DNA of 64,000 nt, taken from Acetobacter syzygii (GTDB taxonomy: Bacteria; Pseudomonadota; Alphaproteobacteria; Acetobacterales; Acetobacteraceae). The position numbers and the translations under genes are program-made. Location: the NCBI RefSeq assembly GCF_000964225.1, contig NZ_BAMZ01000009.1:142123-206122 (forward strand). Reading direction: 5' to 3'. The notes beneath the pieces are model-generated. The model did not search any database and was not told where the DNA came from. It worked only from the letters and a program-made list of their open reading frames with translations. Position 1 is the stretch's first letter, and each line of letters opens with the position of its first letter. Below are positions 18,952 through 28,293 of this stretch, piece after piece.

Positions 18952-19971
18952 ATGTCAGACACACCCGCAGACACAGACGTTGCCATTATCGGGGCTGGCC
19001 CGGCCGGGCTGTTTGCCGCTTTCCAATGCGCCATGCTGCGCCTGCGTTGCGTGCTTATAGACGTCCTGCCCGAAGTTGGCGGGCAGTGCGCAGCCCTGTA
19101 CCCGGAAAAACCGATATATGACATTCCCGCCTGCCCAGCGGTAGAAGGGGCCGAACTGATTGGCAATCTGGAACGCCAGATTGCCCCGTTCAGCATCCCT
19201 CGCCTGCTCAAACATCGGGTGGAAAGCCTGAGCGGGCAACGCGGGGACTTTACGCTCGTTACGGACCAAGGGCGCAGCCTGCACGCCAAAGCGGTTATTA
19301 TTGCAGCAGGTGCTGGCGCATTTGGCCCCAACCGTCCCCCTCTGGATGGGCTGGATACGTATGAGGAAACCGGCGCGGTGCAATATTATGTCCGCCGTAA
19401 AGCCGATTTTCAGAACAAGCGCATCGTCATTGCCGGTGGGGGCGATTCTGCACTGGACTGGGCACTCTCGCTTAAGGATCTGGCTGCAAAACTTTATCTG
19501 GTGCATCGCCGCGACCGCTTCCGTGGTGCACCGGAAAGCCTGCGCCAGCTCGACGAGGCTGTAGCAGCAGGGCGGATTGAAAAAGTCGTTCCATACCAGC
19601 TTCATGCCCTGCGCGGAAATCAGGGAGCCCTGACCGGTGTGGATGTTATTGATATGGATGGCGCCACACGCACACTGGAAGCCGATGTGCTGCTCCCCTT
19701 CTTTGGTCTGGCCACCGACCTTGGTCCGGTAGCCCGCTGGGGCATGGACACGCAACGCTCTACCATTCCCGTAACCCCATCCAACTGCGAAACCAGCCTG
19801 CCCGGCGTTTTTGCCATTGGGGACGTAGCCACCTACCCCGGCAAGCTAAAACTGATCCTCCAGGGATTCAGCGAAGCGGCCATGACGGCCCATGCCATTC
19901 ACCCCATTATTTACCCCGACCAGGCCCTGCATTTTGAATACTCGACCAGCAAAGGCGTGCCTGCTGCATAG
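18952..19971 (+). CDS. Ferredoxin/flavodoxin-NADP+ reductase, thioredoxin-reductase-like
   Basis: A 339-residue FAD/NADPH flavoprotein. The FAD-binding motif IIGAGPAGLFAAFQ is at residues ~11-24, the NADPH motif VIAGGGDSALDWAL is mid-protein, and the C-terminal FAD contact is FAIGDVATYPGKLKL. It lacks the CxxC redox centre of thioredoxin reductase, which marks the TrxR-like ferredoxin-NADP reductase family (YumC type). It probably supplies or drains electrons of ferredoxin for biosynthesis or iron-sulfur work. AGGA precedes the ATG. It follows icd but is separated by a terminator. Confidence 0.9.
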   Translation: MSDTPADTDVAIIGAGPAGLFAAFQCAMLRLRCVLIDVLPEVGGQCAALYPEKPIYDIPACPAVEGAELIGNLERQIAPFSIPRLLKHRVESLSGQRGDFTLVTDQGRSLHAKAVIIAAGAGAFGPNRPPLDGLDTYEETGAVQYYVRRKADFQNKRIVIAGGGDSALDWALSLKDLAAKLYLVHRRDRFRGAPESLRQLDEAVAAGRIEKVVPYQLHALRGNQGALTGVDVIDMDGATRTLEADVLLPFFGLATDLGPVARWGMDTQRSTIPVTPSNCETSLPGVFAIGDVATYPGKLKLILQGFSEAAMTAHAIHPIIYPDQALHFEYSTSKGVPAA

Positions 19972-20107
19972 CTTTTAACCCGATCTGCTGGTCATCTGCC
20001 ATAATACCCCCCTTTTTTGCGGGTAAGCCACCAAAGGGTAAAGACCAGCAGTTTCCAGTGCCATTCAGGCGGGTGGGCCTCTCCCATCCTCTCATAAGGA
20101 TGAAGCC

Positions 20108-21370
20108 GTGCAAGTCATTATTCTTGGCGCAGGTGTTGTAGGCGTTACGTCTGCTTGGTACCTCAACGCTCTGGGGTATGACGTGACCGTCATTGACCGC
20201 CAACCCGCCCCTGCGCAGGAAACATCCTTTGCCAATGCGGGGCAGGTTTCACCCGGTTATGCGTCCCCCTGGGCTGCTCCGGGGCTGCCATGGCAGGCCA
20301 TGAAGTGGATGCTGCACCCACGCCATAGCCCGCTGGTTATTCGCAAACGGCTGGACATAGGAATGCTGCGCTGGATTCAGCAGCTTCTTAAAAACTGCAA
20401 TGCCCAGTCCTACGCGCTCAACAAAACCCGCATGTTACGCGTTGCCGAATACAGCCGCGACTGCCTTGACGCCCTGCGGGAAGAAACGGGCATGACCTAC
20501 GATGACCGCCAGCAGGGGCTGATCCAGCTTTTCCGTACCGACAGGCAGATCAGCAAAAGCGAACGGGACATACGTTTGCTGGCCGAATGTGGTGTGCCCC
20601 ACCAGCTCCTGAATGTGGATGATATTCTGGAGCATGAACCGGGATTACGGCATTCTGCCCACCTGCTTAAAGGTGGCCTTTTCCTGCCCAAAGACCAGTC
20701 TGGAGATGCCCATATTTTTACCCAGCGGTTAGCCCGCATGGCACAGGCCAAGGGTGTGCGTTTTCTGTACAACACAACCATTCAGGGGCTGGATGCCACA
20801 GCCAGCCGGATTATGTCCGTCCGCACCAGCGCTGGGCACCTAAGCGCAGATGCCTATATTGTGGCTTTAGGCAGTTATAGCCCCCGCCTCCTCCGCCCAC
20901 TTGGGCTGCATCTGCCGGTTTACCCCGTTAAAGGCTACTCCCTGACCTTACCATTAACGGACGAGAGCCACGCCCCGCTCGCCACCATTAATGATGCAAC
21001 CTACAAGGTCTCCATTACACGGCTGGGAAACAGAATTCGGGTTGGCGGCACGGCAGAGTTAACGGGTTACAACCTCAAACTCAGTCCAGATCGGCGGGAA
21101 ACACTCGAACTCTCATTTTCCGAACTTTATGGTGGAGGCGACCTGAGTGCCGCCACGTACTGGACCGGCCTGCGCCCCTGCACACCAGATGGTACCCCAG
21201 TCATTGGGCCAGCCATGCCGTTTGGCAATTTGTGGCTGAATACCGGCCACGGCACATTGGGCTGGACAATGGCCTGTGGGTCTGGCCGCCTGATTGCTGA
21301 TATGATTGACGGCCGCAAAACCGATATTCCTACCCTTGACCTGGCGCTAAACCGCTACAACCGACCATAG
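20108..21370 (+). CDS. dadA: D-amino acid dehydrogenase small subunit-like FAD oxidoreductase
   Basis: A 420-residue DAO-family flavoenzyme, membrane-associated and expected to oxidise D-amino acids (D-alanine in DadA) to keto acids. The FAD motif is VIILGAGVVGVTSAWYL at the N-terminus; DadA-like features are ETSFANAGQVSPGYASPWAAPG and the C-terminal WTGLRPCTPDGTPVIG and NTGHGTLGWTM. The start is GTG 20108 with AAGGA upstream. A bidirectional terminator follows. Substrate assignment rests on family resemblance only. Confidence 0.9.
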   Translation: MQVIILGAGVVGVTSAWYLNALGYDVTVIDRQPAPAQETSFANAGQVSPGYASPWAAPGLPWQAMKWMLHPRHSPLVIRKRLDIGMLRWIQQLLKNCNAQSYALNKTRMLRVAEYSRDCLDALREETGMTYDDRQQGLIQLFRTDRQISKSERDIRLLAECGVPHQLLNVDDILEHEPGLRHSAHLLKGGLFLPKDQSGDAHIFTQRLARMAQAKGVRFLYNTTIQGLDATASRIMSVRTSAGHLSADAYIVALGSYSPRLLRPLGLHLPVYPVKGYSLTLPLTDESHAPLATINDATYKVSITRLGNRIRVGGTAELTGYNLKLSPDRRETLELSFSELYGGGDLSAATYWTGLRPCTPDGTPVIGPAMPFGNLWLNTGHGTLGWTMACGSGRLIADMIDGRKTDIPTLDLALNRYNRP

Positions 21371-21371
21371 C

Positions 21372-21407
21372 AAAAGGGCCAGAAAGCTTAAGCTCTCTGG
21401 CCCTTTT
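21372..21407. terminator. Bidirectional terminator after dadA
   Basis: A long inverted repeat, AAAAGGGCCAGA and TCTGGCCCTTTT, lies between the convergent dadA and the small exported-protein gene. It has an A-run on one side and a T-run on the other, so it works in both directions. Confidence 0.9.
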
Positions 21408-21478
21408 AACTTAAGGCACTTATGCCTCCGTTCTGTAGCAGGGTCGCTTATGCAACCCTGCTTTTCAGTTCGGAAGAA

Positions 21479-21778
21479 TTACTGTGCGGATTCAGCAGTC
21501 GGTGCAGCAGCTTCACCTTCGGCAGCTTTTTTAGCGTGCTTGCCGTGGTGCTTGCCGTGCTTGCCAGCGTGCTTGGCGTGCTTTTCAGCTTTCTTGCTTT
21601 CTTCCGTGGCTGCTGCAGGTGCAGCGGCTTCCGGAGCAGCAGGAGCGGCGGGTGCAGCAGCGGTCGGTGCGGCAGCTGCCGGTGCAGCAGGAGCAGCAGC
21701 TTCCTGAGCAAAAGAAGGAGCTGCAACGCCCATCAGGGCAACAGTGGAAAGAGCTGCGAGCAGACGACGAGAAATCAT
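21479..21778 (-). CDS. Small exported Ala-rich, Lys/His-rich protein
   Basis: A 99-residue protein of very low complexity. A signal peptide (MISRRLLAALSTVALMG...PSFA-Q) is followed by a ~40-residue Ala/Pro stretch (APAAPAAAAPTAAAPA), then a basic block made of KHAKHAGKHGKHHGKHAKKA, then an acidic Ala tail. No catalytic motif is present. The His/Lys block could bind metal, heme or polyanions; this is inference. The start is firm because the signal peptide begins at its ATG. I do not recognise a named family. Confidence 0.75.
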   Translation of the reverse strand: MISRRLLAALSTVALMGVAAPSFAQEAAAPAAPAAAAPTAAAPAAPAAPEAAAPAAATEESKKAEKHAKHAGKHGKHHGKHAKKAAEGEAAAPTAESAQ

Positions 21779-22103
21779 GTCTTAAATCTCCAATACAACC
21801 GACCAGAATGCTTTGGGTTCTACTTCGGAAAACGATGTGTAGACCCGATAGGCCGGTTTCTGACTTAATGCATATCACGGCATAAACTGGCCGTCTGCGT
21901 TTAAAATTTGCGCAATATTAGCACATATTATGTGTCCAACGCACTACTGCCGTATTTTTGCCATATTTGCATATGCCACCAACAAAAAACCACCCGGAAT
22001 GGGCGGTTTTCCTTGGTAGTTGCAGTAATCTTAACATTTTTGAGGCAAAGCAGCGCAGTAAAAAAGTGATCTGTGCCACATATTGCCAGACTTGCCATGC
22101 GCA
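21779..22103. other. Intergenic region with a second minus-strand terminator-like hairpin
   Basis: Between typA's own terminator and the small exported-protein gene. On the minus strand a hairpin AACCGCCC-attcc-GGGTGGTT followed by T-rich sequence lies at ~21984-22010, with no coding gene upstream of it to terminate. No ORF is convincing here. It could end a small RNA or be a spare terminator. Confidence 0.45.
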
Positions 22104-22137
22104 CAAAAAAACAGGGGCCACGTTTACACGTGGCCCC
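22104..22137 (-). terminator. Terminator of typA
   Basis: The perfect stem GGGGCCACGT/ACGTGGCCCC (22114-22123, 22127-22136) is followed on the minus strand by a T-run, within 40 bases of the typA stop. Confidence 0.9.
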
Positions 22138-22146
22138 TTGTTCCAA

Positions 22147-23967
22147 TCAGCCTTCGCGGCTTTTGGAGCGCTTCTTGCGTTCGTTCGGATCAAGATAACG
22201 CTTACGCAGACGAATGGCAGACGGTGTTACTTCCACCAGCTCATCGTCTTCAATGTAAGCAATAGCCTGTTCGAGGGACATGCGGCGCGGGGGAGTCAGC
22301 ATCAGAGCTTCGTCTTTGCCGGATGCACGCATGTTGGTCAGCTTCTTTTCACGGACCGGGTTCACTTCCAGATCGTTTTCGCGGGAATGCTCACCAATGA
22401 TCATGCCAACATAAACTTTTTCGCCAGCATCCACGAACAGTGTGCCACGGTCCTGCAAGGAGAACAGCGAGTATGTTGTGGTGTTGCCATCTTCAGCGGA
22501 GATCAGCGACCCGTTGCGACGCCCTTCAATGGTGCCAGCATAAGGCTGATAACCAAAGAAAAGGCGGTTCATAATCCCTGTACCGCGCGTGTCGGTCAGG
22601 AATTCGCCGTGGTAGCCGATCAGCCCGCGTGAGGGGATGATGAACGTCAGGCGGACCTTATCGCCACCGGAGGGGCGCATATCCTGCATCTGGCCTTTAC
22701 GCAGAGACATTTTCTCCACGACCACGCCGGAATAGGGTTCGTCCACATCAATGGTGACTTCTTCGTACGGTTCTTCGCGTTCACCAGTCTCTTCGTTCGT
22801 GCGGAACAGCACTCGCGGACGACCAATGGTCAGCTCAAACCCTTCACGGCGCATGGTTTCGATCAGCACACCCAGCTGAAGTTCCCCACGACCGGCCACT
22901 TCAAACGCTTCGCTTTCGGGGCTGTCGGTCACACGAATAGCAATATTGCTTTCGGTTTCCTTGAACAAACGGTCACGAATCTGGCGAGACGTTACCTTTT
23001 TGCCTTCACGACCACCCAGAGGGCCATCGTTCAGACGGAAGGTCATGGACAGGGTTGGCGGGTCAACTGGAATAGCTTCCAGCGGTGCGGTAATTTCTGG
23101 TGCGGCAATCGTATCTGGAATAGTCGCTTCGGACAGACCAGCCACAGCCACAATGTCCCCTGCTTCCACTTCTTCAACCGCAACGCGGTCAAGGCCACGG
23201 AAGGAGAGCAGCTTGGTCAGACGGCCTGTTTCCACCACCGAACCATCTGCACGCAGCACTTTAACAGGCATGTTCACACGGGCACGGCCCTGTTCCACAC
23301 GCCCGGTCAGCACACGACCGAGGAAGTTGTCGTTTTCAAGGATTGTAGCCGTCATTGCGAACGGCTTTTCCTTGTCCAGTGCAGGTGCTGGAACATGTTT
23401 GAGAATCAGGTCAAACATGGGGCTAAGGTCCTTACGGGCCCCATCCAGTTCCAGGTCAGCCCAGCCCTGACGGCCAGATGCGTAGAGCATGGGGAAGTCG
23501 AGCTGTTCGTCATTGGCGCCAAGAGCTGCGAACAGGTCGAACACTTCGTTATGAACTTCGTCCGGGCGGGCATCGCCACGGTCGATCTTGTTCACAACGA
23601 CAATCGGCTTAAGCCCGCGGGCCAGAGCCTTACCCACCACAAACTTTGTCTGGGGCAGAGCGCCTTCCGCAGAGTCGACCAGCACAACCGCGCCGTCCAC
23701 CATGCTCAGAATACGTTCCACTTCCCCGCCAAAGTCGGCGTGTCCGGGTGTGTCGATAATGTTGATGCGGGTGTCTTTCCACACAACAGACGTGCATTTC
23801 GCCAGAATGGTAATACCACGCTCACGTTCCAGATCATTGCTGTCCATGGCGCGTTCAGCAACATGCTGATGCTCGTGGAAGGAGCCTGACTGTTTCAGCA
23901 GTTCGTCAACGAGAGTGGTCTTGCCATGATCGACGTGTGCAATGATGGCGATATTGCGGATATCCAT
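22147..23967 (-). CDS. typA: Ribosome-associated GTPase TypA/BipA
   Basis: A 606-residue translational GTPase linked to ribosome assembly and stress or low-temperature growth. The GTPase motifs are [10 protein letters not shown], the RGITI switch region, [19 protein letters not shown] and a G5 region. BipA-specific C-terminal features are [42 protein letters not shown] and [13 protein letters not shown] 23967 (MDIRNIAII) is preferred; the frame extends 31 residues further upstream without family similarity. Its own terminator follows. Confidence 0.96.
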   Translation of the reverse strand: MDIRNIAIIAHVDHGKTTLVDELLKQSGSFHEHQHVAERAMDSNDLERERGITILAKCTSVVWKDTRINIIDTPGHADFGGEVERILSMVDGAVVLVDSAEGALPQTKFVVGKALARGLKPIVVVNKIDRGDARPDEVHNEVFDLFAALGANDEQLDFPMLYASGRQGWADLELDGARKDLSPMFDLILKHVPAPALDKEKPFAMTATILENDNFLGRVLTGRVEQGRARVNMPVKVLRADGSVVETGRLTKLLSFRGLDRVAVEEVEAGDIVAVAGLSEATIPDTIAAPEITAPLEAIPVDPPTLSMTFRLNDGPLGGREGKKVTSRQIRDRLFKETESNIAIRVTDSPESEAFEVAGRGELQLGVLIETMRREGFELTIGRPRVLFRTNEETGEREEPYEEVTIDVDEPYSGVVVEKMSLRKGQMQDMRPSGGDKVRLTFIIPSRGLIGYHGEFLTDTRGTGIMNRLFFGYQPYAGTIEGRRNGSLISAEDGNTTTYSLFSLQDRGTLFVDAGEKVYVGMIIGEHSRENDLEVNPVREKKLTNMRASGKDEALMLTPPRRMSLEQAIAYIEDDELVEVTPSAIRLRKRYLDPNERKKRSKSREG

Positions 23968-24218
23968 GAAGTCGGCCTGATTGCTCCTGCGCGCCGTACC
24001 GCCTCTTCCATGCTTGGAAGGGCGGGCAGCGATCGCTGTGGTGTTTGCGTGGCCGCACAAATAGCCCTCCCAGCACCAGAATGCACGTAAAATTCTTATG
24101 TCCGCGCCACATAGGGGTTGACCTGCGCCATTCCTGCGTCAGAACCAGAGCCTCAAAACACCTCCTTTCTGCTCCAGCCAAGCGGCACTCCCTTTACGAC
24201 TCCGCCTGAAAGAACCCT

Positions 24219-25376
24219 ATGCCGGGTCTCGCCTCACCATTGAATACGCGCGTTCAATTTTTGCCCACGGCAACCCTTGCCGCTCTTGGACTGGTTTTTG
24301 GGCTGGTCATGGGTTTGGGCGCACCCCTGTTTACGCTTGACCTGACCGACCGGGGCTATGGCGCGGGCATGGTCGCGGCCAATAGCATGATGCACGCAGT
24401 CGGTGCGCTGGCCATTGCCCCGTTTATGCCCCGCCTTGCCCTGCGTTTTGGACCCAAACGGGCCATTTTTCTGGCTTTGATGGGGGGCGCGACTACGCTG
24501 CTGCTTTTTCCGTTAAGCCATTCCATATGGCCATGGTTTCCGCTGCGTATCCTGCTCGGAGCTTTTTGCGAGGTTATTCTGGTCCTGTCCGAAAGCTGGT
24601 TGAACCAGATTACCGACAACCATGCCCGTGGTCGCGTTATGGGGCTGTATAGCACCCTGCTTTCCATTGGCATTGCCCTTGGTCCTGCGCTGCTCACCCT
24701 GACCGGACGGCAAGGCAACCTGCCTTTTTGGGGTACGGCTGCCTTTCTGTTTCTGGCGGGGGCGGCAATCATGGCACCATGGATGACCAGCCCCCCTCCG
24801 GTTGCACCAACGCAGCAAAGGCTGCTGCGCTACCTGTGGTTAGCCCCCATTGCCATTGCCGCAACGCTGCTGATTGCCATGCTGGATGGTGCGGCCACAT
24901 CCTTTTTGGCGCTTTATGCCATCCAGTCCGGCTGGACCGAGCGAGCCGCAACCCTGCTGCTCAGCATCATGCTGCTGGGTGCTACCTTTATGCAGGTTCC
25001 CATTGGCTGGATCAGCGACCGGACCAACCGCCGTTATCTGCTTATTACCTTGGGTTTTCTTACCTGTGGGGGAGCGTTGCTCTGGCCGGTGGCCATTCAT
25101 CAGCCCGCCTTGGCCTACCCGCTGCTTTTTGTATGGGATGGCGCGTTTGCCAGCATGTATTCCGTTGCCATGGCAGCAGCAGGCAACCGCTACCGCGATG
25201 GTGACCTGATTGCCATTTACGCGCTGTGTTCTCTGGCATGGGGGATTGGCAGCTTTACTGGCCCTGCCATAAGCGCTGCCGCCATGCAGGCCAGCCCACA
25301 TGGACTGGCCCTGTTTGCTGCAACGCTCTGCGGGCTGTTTGCACTCCTGCCCCTGGTGCTGAAAAAAAGCGTCTGA
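24219..25376 (+). CDS. Major facilitator superfamily transporter
   Basis: A 385-residue inner-membrane protein with about twelve hydrophobic segments and the MFS loop 2-3 motif (LALRFGPKRAIF) plus a mirrored copy in the second half (IGWISDRTNRRYLL). A YcaD-like subgroup is suggested by the compact size and the SESWLNQ segment after TM4. The substrate is unknown. It is divergent from typA across a 250-base gap with no other gene, and convergent with the gluconolactonase gene. Confidence 0.88.
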   Translation: MPGLASPLNTRVQFLPTATLAALGLVFGLVMGLGAPLFTLDLTDRGYGAGMVAANSMMHAVGALAIAPFMPRLALRFGPKRAIFLALMGGATTLLLFPLSHSIWPWFPLRILLGAFCEVILVLSESWLNQITDNHARGRVMGLYSTLLSIGIALGPALLTLTGRQGNLPFWGTAAFLFLAGAAIMAPWMTSPPPVAPTQQRLLRYLWLAPIAIAATLLIAMLDGAATSFLALYAIQSGWTERAATLLLSIMLLGATFMQVPIGWISDRTNRRYLLITLGFLTCGGALLWPVAIHQPALAYPLLFVWDGAFASMYSVAMAAAGNRYRDGDLIAIYALCSLAWGIGSFTGPAISAAAMQASPHGLALFAATLCGLFALLPLVLKKSV

Positions 25377-25448
25377 CCCGCAACAGTCGAACACGCCAGC
25401 CTGTGTATTGGCTCCATGCAAATGAACAGGCGCGCCCTGTGTGCGGTG

Positions 25449-26672
25449 TTATGCAGGGCCAGCACCCTGAGTATTGACCTGCAACCTGTACAGCGATTCT
25501 CCAGCGCACATAAACAGCCAGTCCCGCTTGGGGCCGCCAAAAGTCAGGTTGGAAACACCATGTGGCAGCCGGATACGCCCGATTAAATGCCCATCGGGGT
25601 TAAAAACAAACACGCCACACAAACCTAATGGTCCGCCAACCCCACACCAGAGGTTGCCATAAATATCGGCCTTTAGGCCATCGGGAGCCATCTGCACGCC
25701 TTCAAAGCGCATGTTTGTAAACAAACGCGGATTAGAAAGAGGCAGTTCCTGTTTGTGCAGGTCAAAAACATGCACGGACAAATCCCCATCATGCCCGCCC
25801 GCGCCACTCTGACGCCCAGATGAAATAACGTACAGGCGCGAAAAATCGGGCGAAAAACACAGTCCGTTCGGGTTGGGGAGTTGCTCCTGCGTCAACACGA
25901 CATCGATCCGGCCGGAAGGATCTACCCGGAACGTATGGTCGGGCTGCTTATGCATCCCGCCCACAGCGCCTATCAGTTCCTCCCCTACCCGCCAGCGGAT
26001 GCGACCATCGGGGTTGGTGGCTCCCCCAGCTGCATCGGCGTGGCCTTCGGCCACCGTGTCCCCATATCCCGGATCGGTAAACCAGATGCTCCCATCGGGG
26101 TGGGCAATTACATCATTGGGGGAATTCAGGGGTTTGCCTTCAAAATGATCCGCAACAACGTGTACGGAACCGTCGTGCTCCCACCGCACAACCCTGCGCA
26201 AAAAATGTTCGCACGAGATCTGGCGGCCCACATAATCAAACGTATTACCATTAGAATGATAGGATTCGGGGCGAAAAACCGTAACGTCCCCCGTTTCCCA
26301 CAAATAGCGATACTGGCGGCTTGTTACCGTATCACTGAACAACAGGTAACGCCCCTCCGCTGACCATGCCGGACCTTCTATCCATGCGCCATGGTTCCAC
26401 ACACGCTGGATGGTGGCATTGCCACTGACCAGATCGCGGAACGAGCGGTCGATGACCACCACATCGGGGTCTGGTGTGTAGGATGGTGGAGCATCCGGCC
26501 CCCATTGCCGTGGTGGCTGGGTGGTCACATCCGGTGGAAAAGCCGTTATGGCGGCGTTCGGGTCCGCCGCCCATGCGGACCGCGCTGCGGCAGCATACGG
26601 CAGCACCAACCCGGCAGACAGGCCCTTGAGCACATTCCGTCTGAGCAATCTGTTCCGTAATGAGGTGACCAT
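25449..26672 (-). CDS. Exported SMP-30/gluconolactonase family protein
   Basis: A 407-residue six-bladed propeller lactonase. The N-terminus has a twin-arginine-type leader (LLRRNVLKGLSAGLVLP...AWA-AD), so it probably acts folded in the periplasm. Family motifs are EGPAWSAEGRYLLFSD (metal-binding Glu), LNSPNDVIAHPDGSIWFTDPGYG, NPNGLCFSPD and DGLKADIYGNLWCG (metal/catalytic Asp). Hydrolysis of glucono-delta-lactone made by periplasmic Gcd is the likely role. Related lactones are possible. Confidence 0.88.
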   Translation of the reverse strand: MVTSLRNRLLRRNVLKGLSAGLVLPYAAAARSAWAADPNAAITAFPPDVTTQPPRQWGPDAPPSYTPDPDVVVIDRSFRDLVSGNATIQRVWNHGAWIEGPAWSAEGRYLLFSDTVTSRQYRYLWETGDVTVFRPESYHSNGNTFDYVGRQISCEHFLRRVVRWEHDGSVHVVADHFEGKPLNSPNDVIAHPDGSIWFTDPGYGDTVAEGHADAAGGATNPDGRIRWRVGEELIGAVGGMHKQPDHTFRVDPSGRIDVVLTQEQLPNPNGLCFSPDFSRLYVISSGRQSGAGGHDGDLSVHVFDLHKQELPLSNPRLFTNMRFEGVQMAPDGLKADIYGNLWCGVGGPLGLCGVFVFNPDGHLIGRIRLPHGVSNLTFGGPKRDWLFMCAGESLYRLQVNTQGAGPA

Positions 26673-26799
26673 TTGTGCCCCTTACTGCCTTGGCATGTCG
26701 ATGCGCCGCCAATACGGCCATCGCCCGCTTCCACTCCCGCACATACCGTGCCGCAGGGGGGCTGTCACCACAGGCATATAAAGGACAGCCGCATAACGC

Positions 26800-28260
26800 T
26801 CAGGGAATTTTGGCAACCCTGAGCAGGTTGGTTGAACCACTGACACCAAACGGCACACCCGCCGCAATTACAACAGAGTCGCCTGGAGCGCCAACCTGCG
26901 CACGCCCCACAACATCCAGCGCATCCGCTACCATCTGTTCCACTGTGGTGGAGAGCGTATGCGGTGCACTTACAAACGCCCGTACCCCCCATACCAGAGC
27001 CAACCGCCGCGCGGCCTGTGCCGTGGGTGTAACCCCCAGAACCGGGCATGTTGGACGTTCACGCGCAATCCGCAGCGCGGTTGCTCCCCTGTGGGTATAG
27101 GCCACAATGGCAGGTGCATGGAGTGTGGCAGCAACCTGCTGTACTGCACTGGCGATGGCATCCGCCACATAGTCTTCCGGGGCCATACGGGCTGCGGCCA
27201 TATGGGCCTGCCAGCCTGCATCCTGCTCCACCCGCCACAAAATACGGTTCATAATCTGCACCGCCTGCCGTGGGTACTGGCCAGCAGCCGATTCCGCAGA
27301 AAGCATGACCGCATCGGCCCCATCAAACACCGCGGCAGCCACATCCGACGCTTCTGCGCGCGTGGGTGTAGGAGCGGAAATCATGCTTTCAAGCATCTGG
27401 GTCGCCACAACAACAGGCTTACCCAGCCGACGTGCTTCACGAATAATGCGTTTTTGAATAAGGGGCACACTCTCTGGCGGCAGTTCCACGCCCAGATCAC
27501 CCCGGGCGACCATAACGGCATCGCTCAGTTCCAGTATGGCCGCCAGATTATCCACGGCCTGTGGCTTTTCCAGTTTGGCCAGCAAGGCAGCCCGTTCGCC
27601 CACAAGAGCACGGGCCTGAACCAGATCTTCGGGCCGCTGGACAAAGGACAGGGCAATATAATCCACCCCCAGTTCCAGTGCATAGGCCAGATCAACCTTG
27701 TCTTTTTCTGTCAGGGCGGGAATGGGCAATGCCACATCTGGCACATTCACACCTTTATGGTCGGAGAGTGGGCCGCCGGTTTCCACCCGCGTTTCCAGCC
27801 AGTCTGGCCCGGTGTGTTCTACAATAACGGACAGCTTGCCATCATCCATCAGCAGGCGACTACCCGGAGTAGCAACCTTGATGATTTCGGGGTGGGGGAG
27901 TTGCACGCGTGTTGCATCCCCTAACGCATCCGACAGATCAAAGCGGAAAAGGGCGCCAGCAGCCAGTACGACCCTGCCATTTTCAAACCGCCCCACGCGG
28001 AGCTTTGGCCCCTGCATATCCGCCAGAATACCAATGGGGCGCCCAAGCTCGTGCTCAACCTGCCGCACCAGAGCGTGGCGGCTGGCGTGGTCTGCATGAG
28101 TCCCGTGGGAAAAATTAAAGCGGAACACATCCGCCCCTGCCAGAGCAAGGTCACGGATGGTTGCATAATCGGACGAGGCTGGACCAAGCGTAGCCACAAT
28201 TTTGGTGCGGCACGCTACAGAGTCGTTTTTTTTAACATCCGGCGTTGTGACAAGAGACAT
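26800..28260 (-). CDS. pyk: Pyruvate kinase
   Basis: A 486-residue glycolytic enzyme transferring phosphate from phosphoenolpyruvate to ADP. Motifs: KIVATLGPAS at the N-terminus, FRFNFSHGTH, the active-site segment VMVARGDLGVELP (metal-binding Asp/Glu region), VATQMLESM, and MLSAESAAGQYP. GGAGAAA lies upstream of the ATG. It sits 33 bases after the SH3-domain gene on the same strand, so cotranscription is likely. In acetic acid bacteria glycolysis is incomplete, and Pyk mainly serves the Entner-Doudoroff outflow (family and clade knowledge). Confidence 0.97.
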   Translation of the reverse strand: MSLVTTPDVKKNDSVACRTKIVATLGPASSDYATIRDLALAGADVFRFNFSHGTHADHASRHALVRQVEHELGRPIGILADMQGPKLRVGRFENGRVVLAAGALFRFDLSDALGDATRVQLPHPEIIKVATPGSRLLMDDGKLSVIVEHTGPDWLETRVETGGPLSDHKGVNVPDVALPIPALTEKDKVDLAYALELGVDYIALSFVQRPEDLVQARALVGERAALLAKLEKPQAVDNLAAILELSDAVMVARGDLGVELPPESVPLIQKRIIREARRLGKPVVVATQMLESMISAPTPTRAEASDVAAAVFDGADAVMLSAESAAGQYPRQAVQIMNRILWRVEQDAGWQAHMAAARMAPEDYVADAIASAVQQVAATLHAPAIVAYTHRGATALRIARERPTCPVLGVTPTAQAARRLALVWGVRAFVSAPHTLSTTVEQMVADALDVVGRAQVGAPGDSVVIAAGVPFGVSGSTNLLRVAKIP

Positions 28261-28293
28261 AAATCCGTTTCTCCTTACAATCCGCCGGTAAAA

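Noticed and set aside
17552..18964. Long antisense open frame (470 residues) opposite icd
   Set aside because: It mirrors the whole isocitrate dehydrogenase gene, has no protein-family features, and arises from codon bias on the sense strand.
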